A DNA stretch of 64,000 nt. It comes from Mesobacterium pallidum (lineage in GTDB: Bacteria > Pseudomonadota > Alphaproteobacteria > Rhodobacterales > Rhodobacteraceae). Positions 16,833-24,634 of the stretch are shown piece after piece. The notes beneath the pieces were generated by a model. It had not been told where the DNA came from, did no database searches, and was given only the letters and a program-made list of their open reading frames with translations. Position 1 is the stretch's first letter. Each line of letters starts with the position of its first letter. Location of the stretch: NCBI RefSeq assembly GCF_019966535.1, contig NZ_JAIMID010000002.1, forward strand, positions 434,001 to 498,000, written 5' to 3'. The position numbers and the translations under genes were made by a program.

Positions 16833-18017
16833 ATGACCGACCTGACCCAATCCCCGACCGATCCCGATTTCGTCCAGAAACCCTACCCGTTCTACGCCGC
16901 CGCCCGCGCGCGCGGGGACATCCATGTCTGGACCAACTACGGCAAGCCCTGCGCCTTCAGCCATGCCGCCGTCTCGGCGCTGCTGAAGGACCGTCGCTTC
17001 GGCCGCGAGGTCCCGGCCGAGATGGCGCAGCCTGCGCCTGCGCACCTGCTGCCCTTCGACGCGCTGGAACGCACCTCGATGCTCTCGCTCGAGCCGCCCA
17101 GCCACACCCGCCTGCGCGGGCTGGTGCTGCGCGCTTTCACCTCGCGCCGGATCGCGGCCATGGCGCCCGAGATCACGCAGATGTCGCAGGCGCTGGTCGA
17201 AACCTTCCCCGCGGGCGAATTCGACCTGATCCCCGCCTATTGCAACCGCATCCCGGTGCTGGTGATCTGCCGCCTGCTCGGCGTGCCCGAGGACATGGCC
17301 GACCAGCTTCTGGCCTGGTCGAACGCCATGGTCGCCATGTACCAGGCCCGCCGCGACCGCGCCGTCGAGGATGCGGCCGCCACGGCCTCGACCGAGTTCA
17401 CCGCCTTCATGCAGGGCTACGTGGACGAACGCCGCGCGCGCCCCGCCGACGACCTGATCACCCAGCTGATCCAGGCCGAGGAAGCGGGCGAGAAACTCTC
17501 GACCGCTGAACTGATCGGCACCTGCATCCTGCTGCTGAACGCCGGGCACGAGGCGACGGTGCACACCATGGGCAACGCGGTGAAACTCTTCCTCGAACGC
17601 GGGCTGCCGGCGCAGGCCCTTTCCCCCGACCACATCGAGACCACGGTCGAGGAAGTCCTGCGCTACGACCCGCCTCTCCACATGTTCTCGCGCTACGCCT
17701 ACGAGGATGTCGAGGCTTTCGGCCACAGCTTCAAGCGCGGCGACGAGGTCGGGCTGTTGCTCGCCTCGGCCAACCGTGACCCTTCCGTCTGGGAAGACCC
17801 CGAGACCTTCGATCCGACCCGCCCGATCAAGACCAACACCTCGCTGGGCGCCGGGCTGCATTTCTGCGTCGGCGCCCCGCTCGCCCGGCTCGAACTGCAG
17901 ATCGCCCTGCCCATCCTCTTCGCCCGCCACCCGGGCCTCAGGCTGACCGAGCCGCCGCGCTACGCCAATGTCTACCATTTCCACGGGCTGGAGCGCCTGA
18001 TGGTCAGGACCGGATGA
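16833..18017 (+). CDS. Cytochrome P450
   Basis: This 394-residue soluble class I-type P450 has the I-helix oxygen-activation motif 'LLNAGHEATVHTMGN', the E-x-x-R in 'TTVEEVLRYDPPLHMF' and the haem-ligand loop 'GAGLHFCVGAPLARLE' with Cys345. The family's usual AGHET is AGHEA here. Start ATG 16833 has GGAAAGAG upstream. It is divergent from dctB (57 bases) and has no redox partner next to it; a ferredoxin reductase (fpr) lies 4 kb downstream. The substrate cannot be told from the sequence. Confidence 0.93.
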   Translation: MTDLTQSPTDPDFVQKPYPFYAAARARGDIHVWTNYGKPCAFSHAAVSALLKDRRFGREVPAEMAQPAPAHLLPFDALERTSMLSLEPPSHTRLRGLVLRAFTSRRIAAMAPEITQMSQALVETFPAGEFDLIPAYCNRIPVLVICRLLGVPEDMADQLLAWSNAMVAMYQARRDRAVEDAAATASTEFTAFMQGYVDERRARPADDLITQLIQAEEAGEKLSTAELIGTCILLLNAGHEATVHTMGNAVKLFLERGLPAQALSPDHIETTVEEVLRYDPPLHMFSRYAYEDVEAFGHSFKRGDEVGLLLASANRDPSVWEDPETFDPTRPIKTNTSLGAGLHFCVGAPLARLELQIALPILFARHPGLRLTEPPRYANVYHFHGLERLMVRTG

Positions 18018-18030
18018 AAGAGACTATGCC

Positions 18031-18136
18031 TCCGGCGGGAGTTTATTGGCACAATGAAGCAGGGGATCCGATCCGTTCTTCATCTTGCCGATAAACTCCG
18101 GGGGTGAGGCCGCAGGCCGAGGGGGCTGGCCCCCTC
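18031..18136. repeat. Intergenic inverted repeats between P450 and lrp
   Basis: GGAGTTTATTGGC (18038-18050) pairs with GCCGATAAACTCC (18087-18099) at 12 of 13 positions. A second palindrome GAGGGGGC-TG-GCCCCCTC covers 18119-18136. The flanking 'CCTCCGGCGGGAG' resembles a short intergenic repeat I remember as common at gene ends in Rhodobacterales. It probably works as a two-way terminator for the convergent genes. Confidence 0.45.
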
Positions 18137-18144
18137 CTGACGGG

Positions 18145-18606
18145 TCACAAGGGCAGCGCTGTCGTCGACTTGATCTCCTCCATCGACAGAAGCGCGGTGA
18201 CATTGTGCACCCGCACCTCGGATATCAGCGCCTGGTAGAAGGCGTCGTAGGCGCGGGCGTTCCTGACCCGCACCTTGAGGATGTAGTCGATGTCGCCCGC
18301 CAGCCGGTGCGCCTCCTGCACCTCGGGGCGCGATTGCAGCGCGGCAAGGAACCGGGCCTGCCACTCGGCCTCGTGCTCGGAGGTGCGGATGAGGACGAAG
18401 AAGCAGGCCTCGAACCCCAGCGCCTCCGCATCCAGCACCACGGTCTGCTGGCCGATCACCCCGGCCTCGCGCATCTTGCGGATGCGATTCCACACCGGGG
18501 TCTTCGAAGACCCCACTTCGCGCGCGATTTCGTCCAGCGAGCGGCTGGCATCCGCCTGCAGGGCCGCAAGGATCTTCCTGTCGGTGTCGTCTATGCGGAT
18601 CGTCAT
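18145..18606 (-). CDS. Lrp/AsnC family transcriptional regulator
   Basis: This 153-residue regulator has an N-terminal winged HTH (about 1-60, 'DDTDRKILAALQADASRSLD', 'GSSKTPVWNRIRKMREAGVI') and a C-terminal RAM/ligand domain ('EVQEAHRLAGDIDYILKVRV', 'VHNVTALLSMEEIKSTTALP'). Start ATG 18606 has GGGAGAAGG upstream. It is divergent from the DUF2849-cysIH operon, with 145 bases between, and in that place probably regulates it and itself. The 'T-A-L-P' ending is typical of this Rhodobacterales Lrp subgroup. The ligand is unknown, though a sulfur amino acid is plausible. Confidence 0.92.
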   Translation of the reverse strand: MTIRIDDTDRKILAALQADASRSLDEIAREVGSSKTPVWNRIRKMREAGVIGQQTVVLDAEALGFEACFFVLIRTSEHEAEWQARFLAALQSRPEVQEAHRLAGDIDYILKVRVRNARAYDAFYQALISEVRVHNVTALLSMEEIKSTTALPL

Positions 18607-18708
18607 TCGCCTTCTCCCTGCCGATGCGGAATTCCTGTCCCGCCTCGCCCGCAGGGAAGAACAGAAGTCCTTATTTGTCCAGCCCCATGGCCAGAAACAG
18701 GGACGAAA

Positions 18709-18720
18709 TTCTATATAGAA
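18709..18720. promoter_or_regulatory. Palindrome TTCTATATAGAA between lrp and cys operon
   Basis: This perfect 12-base A/T-rich palindrome lies 32 bases before the DUF2849 start, within the divergent promoter region, and contains TATATA. It could be an Lrp operator, a -10 element, or both. Confidence 0.4.
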
Positions 18721-18751
18721 CCTCAAGAAACCCCATGCAGGAGTCCCCGCC

Positions 18752-19057
18752 ATGACGGCCTTTACCCCCAAGGTCATCACCGCCAACGCCCTGATCGAAG
18801 GCGACGTGGTGTATCTCGCCGCCGACGACACCTGGGTCCGTGACCTGTGCGCCGCCGAGGTGCTGACCGACGAGGCCGTGGCCCAGCTGCGTCTGCTCGA
18901 CGCCGAGCGGCGCCCGGGCGAGGCGGTTGGCGTCTACCTCGCCGACGTGAAGGTCGGCGCGCATGGCCCCGAGCCTGTGCATTTCCGCGAGGATTTCCGC
19001 CGCACCGGCCCCTCGAACTACGCCCACGGCAAACAGGAGGCCCGCGCAGATGTATAA
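18752..19057 (+). CDS. DUF2849 domain protein of the sulfite-reduction operon
   Basis: This 101-residue cytosolic protein starts 'MTAFTPKVITANALIEGDVV' and contains 'AVGVYLADVKVGAHGPEPVHFREDFRR'-like DUF2849 features (positions about 56-85). It has no membrane segment. In alphaproteobacteria this family sits directly before cysI. Here its last codons overlap the cysI start by 8 bases, suggesting translational coupling. Its biochemical role is not known; an accessory role in assimilatory sulfite reduction is inferred from context. The ribosome site AGGAG precedes the ATG. Confidence 0.88.
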   Translation: MTAFTPKVITANALIEGDVVYLAADDTWVRDLCAAEVLTDEAVAQLRLLDAERRPGEAVGVYLADVKVGAHGPEPVHFREDFRRTGPSNYAHGKQEARADV

Positions 19058-20723
19058 CTATTCCGATTTCGACGCCGCCTTCGTCGCCGAGCGCAACCGC
19101 CAGTTCCGTGCCCAGGTCGAGCGTCGCGTCTCGGGCGCGCTGACCGAGGACGAGTTCAAGCCGCTGCGCCTGATGAACGGTCTCTACCTGCAACTGCATG
19201 CCTACATGCTGCGGGTCGCGATCCCCTATGGCACGCTGAACGCTGGCCAGATGCGCCAGCTGGCCCATATCGCGGACAAGTGGGACAAGGGCTATGGCCA
19301 TTTCACCACGCGGCAGAACATCCAGTACAACTGGCCCAAGCTGCCCGACGTGCCCGATATCTTGGACGCGCTGGGCGCGGTGCAGATGCATGCCATCCAG
19401 ACCTCCGGCAACACCATCCGCAACGTGACCGCCGATCATTTCGCCGGTGCCGCGGCCGATGAGCTGGAAGACCCCCGCCCCTATGCCGAGTTGATCCGCC
19501 AGTGGTCCACCGACCACCCGGAGTTCCAGTTCCTGCCGCGCAAGTTCAAGGTCGCCGTCAGCGGCAGCCCGAACGACCGCGCGGTCGTCAAGGCGCATGA
19601 CATCGGCCTGCGCATGGTGGAACGCGGCGGCGAAGTCGGGTTCGAGGTCATCGTGGGCGGCGGCCTTGGCCGCACGCCGATGATCGGCAAGGTCATCCGC
19701 GACTTCCTGCCCAAGGCGGACCTGCTGCCCTATCTCGAGGCGATCGTCAGCGTCTACAACCTGCTGGGCCGGCGCGACAACAAGTACAAGGCGCGGATCA
19801 AGATCACCGTCCACGAGAACGGGCTGGAGAACATCCAGGCCCTGGTCGAGGAGCGGTTTGCCCAGATCCGCCCGACCTTCGGCGGCGCCGACCAGGCGCT
19901 GCTGGCCGAGATCAAGGCACATTTCCCGCGCCCCGCGCTCGGCGCCCGGGACACCACTGCCTATGATGCCGCGCGTGCGGCCGATCCGGTGTTCCGCAGC
20001 TGGTCCGACACCAACCTGTCGGATCACTTCCACGCCGATCACGCCATCGTAACGGTCAGCCTTAAGGCCCATGGCCAGACGCCGGGCGATGCGACCTCCG
20101 ACCAGATGCGCGCCCTCGCGGACCTGGCGGATCGCTATTCCCTGGGCGAGCTGCGCATCAGCCACGAGCAGAACGTGATCCTGCCGCATGTGGCCAAGGC
20201 CGACCTGCCCGCACTGCATGCCGCGTTGCGCGACCATGCTCTGGCCACGGCCAACGTCGGGCTCGCCTCGGACATCATCGCCTGCCCCGGCATGGATTAC
20301 TGCGCCCTCGCCACTGCCCGCTCGATCCCGATCGCGCAGGACATCGCGACCCGCATCGACGCGCTCAAGATCGAGCACGAAGTCGGCGCGCTGAAGATCA
20401 AGATCTCGGGCTGCATCAACGCCTGCGGACACCACCACGTGGGCCATATCGGCATCCTTGGCCTCGACCGCGCGGGCGTCGAGAACTACCAGATCACCCT
20501 GGGTGGCGACGCGACCGAGAACGCGGCCATCGGCCAGCGCACCGGTCCGGGCTTCCCGGCCGAGGAAATCGTGCCTGCCATCGAGCGGCTGATCCTGGCC
20601 TATCTCGACCTGCGCACGGGCGAAGAGGAAACCTTTGCCCAGGCTTTCGACCGCCTGGGGATGGAGCCTTTCAAGGTCGCGCTTTACGGCGAGAGCGCCG
20701 GCAAGTCGAAACGGGCTGCGTGA
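19050..20723 (+). CDS. cysI: Assimilatory sulfite (nitrite/sulfite-family) reductase, haemoprotein
   Basis: This 557-residue sirohaem/4Fe-4S enzyme reduces sulfite to sulfide in the cytoplasm. The two ferredoxin-like halves are visible, as are the sirohaem-binding 'FTTRQNIQYNWPK' and 'SGNTIRNVTADHF'. The cluster ligands are Cys412 and Cys418 ('CPGMDYC') and Cys455 and Cys459 ('GCINACG'). The start ATG 19050 (MYNYSDFDAAF) lies inside the end of the DUF2849 gene. The following cysH, DUF934 and nearby fpr suggest a ferredoxin-linked pathway rather than a CysJ flavoprotein partner, which is absent. Confidence 0.94.
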   Translation: MYNYSDFDAAFVAERNRQFRAQVERRVSGALTEDEFKPLRLMNGLYLQLHAYMLRVAIPYGTLNAGQMRQLAHIADKWDKGYGHFTTRQNIQYNWPKLPDVPDILDALGAVQMHAIQTSGNTIRNVTADHFAGAAADELEDPRPYAELIRQWSTDHPEFQFLPRKFKVAVSGSPNDRAVVKAHDIGLRMVERGGEVGFEVIVGGGLGRTPMIGKVIRDFLPKADLLPYLEAIVSVYNLLGRRDNKYKARIKITVHENGLENIQALVEERFAQIRPTFGGADQALLAEIKAHFPRPALGARDTTAYDAARAADPVFRSWSDTNLSDHFHADHAIVTVSLKAHGQTPGDATSDQMRALADLADRYSLGELRISHEQNVILPHVAKADLPALHAALRDHALATANVGLASDIIACPGMDYCALATARSIPIAQDIATRIDALKIEHEVGALKIKISGCINACGHHHVGHIGILGLDRAGVENYQITLGGDATENAAIGQRTGPGFPAEEIVPAIERLILAYLDLRTGEEETFAQAFDRLGMEPFKVALYGESAGKSKRAA

Positions 20724-20727
20724 TCTG

Positions 20728-21504
20728 ATGACCGCGCAACCCGCCCCCCAGATCCAGCCCGACCCACGGGCCGAAGAACATGCGCGCCAGGCGGCGCGCG
20801 TGGCCGAGCTGAACGCGAGGTTCCGGCACCACGGGGCGACCTCGGTGCTGAAGGTGGCCCTGCGCGACAAGGCCTTTGGCGAGATCGCAATGGTCTCGTC
20901 CTTCGGCGCGGAATCGGTGGCGCTGCTGCATCTCGTATCGACGGTCGATCCCGGCACGCCGGTGCTCTTCATCGACACCGAGCTGCTGTTCCCCGAGACG
21001 CTGGAGTACCAGCAGACCGTGGCCGAGCGGCTCGAGTTGACGGACGTGCGCACCATCAAGGCCGACCCCGCCCGGCTGGCCGAGCGGGACCCCTACGGCG
21101 CACTCAAGTTCAGCGACCAGGACCTGTGCTGCACCCTGCGCAAGACCGAACCGCTGGACAATGCCTTGGCGGATTTCGCCGGCTGGATCACCGGCCGCAA
21201 GCGGTTCCAGGGCGGCAAGCGGGCCCAGATGGAGTTCTTCGAGCTCGACCCCGATGGCCGGATCAAGGTCAACCCGCTGGCCCATTGGCGCCCCGGCGAC
21301 GTGGCCGAGTACATGGCGCAGAACAACCTGCCGCGCCATCCGCTGGTGGCCCAGGGCTATCCGTCCATCGGCTGCGCCCCCTGCACCAGCAAGGTGGCCG
21401 AAGGCGAAGACCCCCGGGCCGGACGCTGGCGCGGGCGCGACAAGACCGAATGCGGCATCCACCTCGTGGACGGCCGGATGATCAGAGAAGGAGACGCCAG
21501 ATGA
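20728..21504 (+). CDS. cysH: Adenylylsulfate (APS) reductase, assimilatory
   Basis: This 258-residue protein reduces adenylylsulfate to sulfite with thioredoxin. It has the P-loop-like 'VSSFGAESVALLHLVS' and 'LFIDTELLFPETLEY'. The Fe-S cysteines in 'QDLCCTLRKTEPL' and 'IGCAPCTSKV' mark the APS-type enzyme rather than the PAPS type. The catalytic 'ECGIHL' is near the C-terminus. The start is 4 bases after the cysI stop, and the last bases overlap the next start (ATGA). Confidence 0.94.
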   Translation: MTAQPAPQIQPDPRAEEHARQAARVAELNARFRHHGATSVLKVALRDKAFGEIAMVSSFGAESVALLHLVSTVDPGTPVLFIDTELLFPETLEYQQTVAERLELTDVRTIKADPARLAERDPYGALKFSDQDLCCTLRKTEPLDNALADFAGWITGRKRFQGGKRAQMEFFELDPDGRIKVNPLAHWRPGDVAEYMAQNNLPRHPLVAQGYPSIGCAPCTSKVAEGEDPRAGRWRGRDKTECGIHLVDGRMIREGDAR

Positions 21505-21914
21505 GCGTGATCGTGACCGACAAGGGCTTTGGCCCCGAGACCTGGACCGGCGCCTTCGACACCGCCGAGACCATCAGCGCCGAGACAGCCGCGCTCGACG
21601 TCGCCTCGGACCAGGATCCGCTGCCGCTGCTGGCGGCCGCGCCGCTCCTGGCGATGATCCGGGTGGATTTCCCCAGCTTTGCCGACGGGCGGGGGTTCAC
21701 CCTCGCACGACGGCTGCGTCTGGCCGGCTACAAGGGTCGCCTGCGGGCCCGGGGCCACGTGATCGCCGACCAATACGCCATGGCGCGCCGGTCGGGGTTC
21801 GACGAGGTCGAGATCAGCGAAGAGCTGGCCGCCCGTCAGCCCGAAGGCGACTGGGTGTTCCGCGCCGACTGGCAGGCCCACGACTACCAGTCGCGTCTGC
21901 GCGCCAGCGCCTGA
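21501..21914 (+). CDS. DUF934 domain protein of the sulfite-reduction operon
   Basis: This 137-residue cytosolic protein has the DUF934 core 'IRVDFPSFADGRGFTLARRL' and 'YKGRLRARGHVIADQYAMA'. It is found downstream of cysIH in many proteobacteria, and a role in sulfite reduction or electron delivery is presumed but not proven. It overlaps cysH by 4 bases (ATGA) and is the last gene of the operon, followed by a hairpin. Confidence 0.9.
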   Translation: MSVIVTDKGFGPETWTGAFDTAETISAETAALDVASDQDPLPLLAAAPLLAMIRVDFPSFADGRGFTLARRLRLAGYKGRLRARGHVIADQYAMARRSGFDEVEISEELAARQPEGDWVFRADWQAHDYQSRLRASA

Positions 21915-21931
21915 GCGCGGCAGCAGCGCCC

Positions 21932-21961
21932 CGCGTCGCCGTCCGGCGGCGCGGCGACGCG
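21932..21961 (+). terminator. Terminator of the cys operon
   Basis: A 10-bp stem CGCGTCGCCG/CGGCGACGCG with a 10-base loop lies 17 bases after the DUF934 stop codon. It is followed by CCCCCTTTC, so the T-run is weak. Confidence 0.55.
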
Positions 21962-22031
21962 CCCCCTTTCACCTGATCTGCATCATAGATAAATCAGAGG
22001 CATCGGTTGTAGCAGCCGGTGAACAGTGACC

Positions 22032-22886
22032 ATGACCGAGATGAGCCCCGTGACCGAGACGACAGCCAAGCCCGCCCCGAAAGCCAAGGCCCTGCCCGAC
22101 GCGCAGCGCGTGACCGAGGTCAGGCACTGGACGGACCGGCTGTTCTCGTTCCGCTGCACGCGGCCGGCCTCGATGCGCTTCCGCTCGGGCGAGTTCGTGA
22201 TGATCGGCCTGATGCAGACCGACGAAAAGACCGGCCGGGAAAAGCCGCTGCTGCGCGCCTATTCCATCGCCTCCCCGTCCTGGGACGAAGAGCTCGAGTT
22301 CTACTCGATCAAGGTGCAGGACGGCCCGCTGACCAGCCGGCTCCAGCATATCCAGGTGGGGGACGAGATCATCCTGCGCCCCAAGCCTGTCGGCACGCTG
22401 GTCCATGACGCGCTGCTGCCCGGCAAGCGGATCTGGTTCTTTGCCACCGGCACCGGTTTTGCGCCCTTTGCCTCCCTGCTGCGCGAGCCCCAGACCTACG
22501 AGGATTACGACGAGGTCATCATCACCCACACCTGCCGCGAGGCCGGCGAGCTGACCTATGGCCGTGAGCTGATCGAGGGGCTGAAGACCGACGAGTTGCT
22601 GGGCGAGGTGATCGGCGAGGGCTTCTGGAAGAAGATCAAGTACTACCCGACCACGACCCGCGAAGAGAGCGCCAAGATGGGCCGCATCACCGACCTGATG
22701 CGCTCGGGCGAGGCGTTCCGCGATCTGGGCACCGAGGCGCTGAACCCCGAGACCGACCGCGCCATGGTCTGCGGCAACCTCGCCTTCAACCTCGAGATCA
22801 AGGAGATGCTCGAAGGTTACGGGCTGGAAGAGGGCGCCAATTCGGACCCCAAGCATTACGTGGTGGAAAAGGCCTTCCTCGACTGA
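22032..22886 (+). CDS. fpr: Ferredoxin-NADP(+) reductase
   Basis: This 284-residue FAD enzyme of the bacterial Fpr type shuttles electrons between NADPH and ferredoxin or flavodoxin. FAD-binding 'LLRAYSIASPSWDEELEFYS' (R-x-Y-S), NADP-site 'FFATGTGFAPFASLLREP' and 'AMVCGNLAFNLEIKEML' are visible. The C-terminus ends 'HYVVEKAFLD', as in Rhodobacter Fpr. I chose ATG 22032 (MTEMSP); GTG 22026 two codons earlier is possible and has GGTGA nearer. The N-terminal 20 residues are a low-complexity extension. It could supply electrons to the CysI type sulfite reductase just upstream or to the P450; this is inferred. Confidence 0.95.
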   Translation: MTEMSPVTETTAKPAPKAKALPDAQRVTEVRHWTDRLFSFRCTRPASMRFRSGEFVMIGLMQTDEKTGREKPLLRAYSIASPSWDEELEFYSIKVQDGPLTSRLQHIQVGDEIILRPKPVGTLVHDALLPGKRIWFFATGTGFAPFASLLREPQTYEDYDEVIITHTCREAGELTYGRELIEGLKTDELLGEVIGEGFWKKIKYYPTTTREESAKMGRITDLMRSGEAFRDLGTEALNPETDRAMVCGNLAFNLEIKEMLEGYGLEEGANSDPKHYVVEKAFLD

Positions 22887-22910
22887 CGGCAGGCCCGCCC
22901 CCGAACGACG

Positions 22911-22938
22911 AAGGCCGCGCCCGGCAAGGCGCGGCCTT
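22911..22938. terminator. Strong terminator after fpr (two-way)
   Basis: An 11-bp perfect stem AAGGCCGCGCC/GGCGCGGCCTT with loop CGGCAA is followed by CTTTCGTTT. It lies between the convergent fpr and the Ala-rich protein gene. Confidence 0.85.
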
Positions 22939-22963
22939 CTTTCGTTTCAGCCGCCTGGAAGGC

Positions 22964-23797
22964 TCAGAGCCCCAGCGCCTCGCGCACGCGGGCCAGGGTA
23001 TCCTCGAGCAGTTCGGGATTGTCCTGCACCTGGCGCAGCGCGGTCTGCAGCAGCGTCTTCTCGGCCATGCCGAGGTCGGAGGCATCCAGCGCCTCGATGA
23101 CGCGGTCAAGATCAAAGCCTTCGACGGTCAGCGCCTCGGCCAGCGGGTCGGCGGCCCCGGCAGTTGCATCCGCGGACGCGTCGGCCCCGGCTTCCCCGGT
23201 CGTCGCGGCCTCGCTTTCGGCGCCAGCGGCGGCAGCTTCGGCGGTGGCCGCCTCTTCGACGGCCGCTTCGGCCGCCGCGATCTCGGCCTGCGCATCGGCG
23301 ATGTCCTCGGCCGTGGCATGATCCTCGCCCGCCGGCCGGGTCATGTCGCCGATCGCCTGCAGCGCCTCGCTCGTGGTCTCGGCCGCGTCGGCCGCAGCCT
23401 CCGAGACCGCCTCGCCGGTGGCCTCCACCGCCGCGCCGACCGCCTCGGCCACGCTGTCGCCCGCCTGCTCGGCCGCGGCCCCGGCATCGTCCACGGCCTC
23501 GGCGGCCTGATCCTCGGCCGAGGTCATCGCCTCGTCCGTCGCCTGGCCCAGGTCCTCCAGCGCCTCCTGAACGGCCGCGCCGGCCTCGGCCGCGCCTTCG
23601 GTCAGCTCTTCCATCGCGCCCTCGACGGCATCCGCCGCCTCATCCACGGCCGACACGGGCGCCGCGGGGGCAGCCTCGGTCACGGGCTCTTCGGCAACCG
23701 GTTCGACCGGCGCGGGCGCCTGCCCGTCGCGCAGCACCAGCGTCAGCCCGACGGCCACGACAACCGCTGCGCCCCCTGCAATCCATGCGTTCTTCAT
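22964..23797 (-). CDS. Ala/Glu-rich membrane-anchored periplasmic protein
   Basis: This 277-residue protein is not of a recognised enzyme family. It has one N-terminal membrane segment or uncleaved signal (4-22, 'AWIAGGAAVVVAVGLTLVL'), then a Pro-rich linker. A long acidic, Ala-rich low-complexity stretch (about 50-215) shows heptad-like AxxA/E spacing, suggesting helix or coiled coil. A more ordered C-terminal region (about 225-277, 'DPLAEALTVEGFDLDRVIEA', 'LLQTALRQVQDNPELLED') closes it. Start ATG 23797 is clear; a longer frame upstream has no support. It is divergent from infC. The Ala-rich codons create long shadow frames on the other strand. An envelope-spanning or structural role is possible but unproven. 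Confidence 0.8.
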   Translation of the reverse strand: MKNAWIAGGAAVVVAVGLTLVLRDGQAPAPVEPVAEEPVTEAAPAAPVSAVDEAADAVEGAMEELTEGAAEAGAAVQEALEDLGQATDEAMTSAEDQAAEAVDDAGAAAEQAGDSVAEAVGAAVEATGEAVSEAAADAAETTSEALQAIGDMTRPAGEDHATAEDIADAQAEIAAAEAAVEEAATAEAAAAGAESEAATTGEAGADASADATAGAADPLAEALTVEGFDLDRVIEALDASDLGMAEKTLLQTALRQVQDNPELLEDTLARVREALGL

Positions 23798-23924
23798 GTG
23801 AAACCTCGACTCGGTTCGCCGCGGGTCCGACGGCCGGCCCCGCCTTTGCGCCCTTTGATCCCGCCGCCCGGCCCACCGCAAGTCGAATCCCCGACGATCA
23901 AGCGGTTTCCAGCCGATTTGCCGC

Positions 23925-23953
23925 TTGAACAGAAGGCCCGCAAAGACTACCTT
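23925..23953 (+). promoter_or_regulatory. Candidate promoter of infC
   Basis: TTGAAC (23925-23930) and TACCTT (23948-23953) are separated by 17 bases. This would place the transcript start near 23960, with a leader of about 30 bases before the AUA start codon. Confidence 0.4.
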
Positions 23954-23991
23954 CTGCGCTCAAAATCCAAGGCTATAAAAGGAACGACACC

Positions 23992-24537
23992 ATAGCCCGC
24001 CGCCCCCATAACGCGCCCCCGACGCGCGAAACCGGCCCCCGCGTGAACGAGCGGATCAAGGCCACTGAAATCCGTCTGATCGGCCCGAACGGCGAGAACG
24101 TCGGCCTGATCGCCCCGGCCAAGGCGCTTGCCGCGGCCGAGCAGGTCGGGCTGGACCTGGTCGAGATTTCGCCCAACGCGAACCCGCCGGTCTGCAAGAT
24201 CATGGATTACGGCAAGTTCAAGTACGAACAGCAGAAGCGCGAATCCGAAGCGCGCAAGAAGCAGAAGATCATCGAGGTGAAGGAGGTGAAGTTCCGCCCC
24301 AACACCGACACCCATGATTACGAAGTGAAGATGCGCAACGTCTTCCGGTTCCTCGAAGGCGGCGACAAGGTCAAGGTGACCCTGCGGTTCCGCGGCCGCG
24401 AGATGGCGCACCAGAACCTTGGCCGCGAACTGCTGGAACGCGTCGCGGAGGACGTGAAGGAAATCGGCAAGATCGAGAACATGCCGAAGATGGAAGGCCG
24501 CCAGATGGTCATGATGATCGGCCCGGTCAGCAAGTGA
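23992..24537 (+). CDS. infC: Translation initiation factor IF-3, with AUA start codon
   Basis: This 181-residue protein binds the 30S subunit and checks start codons. The N-domain reads '[20 protein letters not shown]', the linker '[20 protein letters not shown]' and the C-domain '[20 protein letters not shown]'. The reading frame extends upstream of GTG 24043 through 17 codons ('[16 protein letters not shown]') that are conserved in Rhodobacterales IF-3. It begins at ATA 23992, 9 bases after AGGAA, and no ATG/GTG/TTG fits that length. Rare starts (AUU in Escherichia coli) serve infC autoregulation, because IF-3 rejects them. A terminator follows at 24579. Confidence 0.93.
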   Translation: MARRPHNAPPTRETGPRVNERIKATEIRLIGPNGENVGLIAPAKALAAAEQVGLDLVEISPNANPPVCKIMDYGKFKYEQQKRESEARKKQKIIEVKEVKFRPNTDTHDYEVKMRNVFRFLEGGDKVKVTLRFRGREMAHQNLGRELLERVAEDVKEIGKIENMPKMEGRQMVMMIGPVSK

Positions 24538-24578
24538 CCACCGGCCGGGATCGTTGACGCGACCGCCGACAATTCGAC

Positions 24579-24602
24579 GCCCCGCAGCCCGGCTTGCGGG
24601 GC
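24579..24602 (+). terminator. Terminator of infC
   Basis: An 8-bp stem GCCCCGCA/TGCGGGGC with an 8-base loop lies 41 bases after the infC stop and is followed by GTCTGCGTTT. Confidence 0.6.
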
Positions 24603-24634
24603 GTCTGCGTTTCACCGCAAGCGATCGCGCGCGG

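Noticed and set aside
18777-21059. Minus-strand frame of 760 codons opposite cysI/cysH
   Set aside because: Shadow of the cysI and cysH genes, whose Fe-S and catalytic motifs are intact on the + strand.
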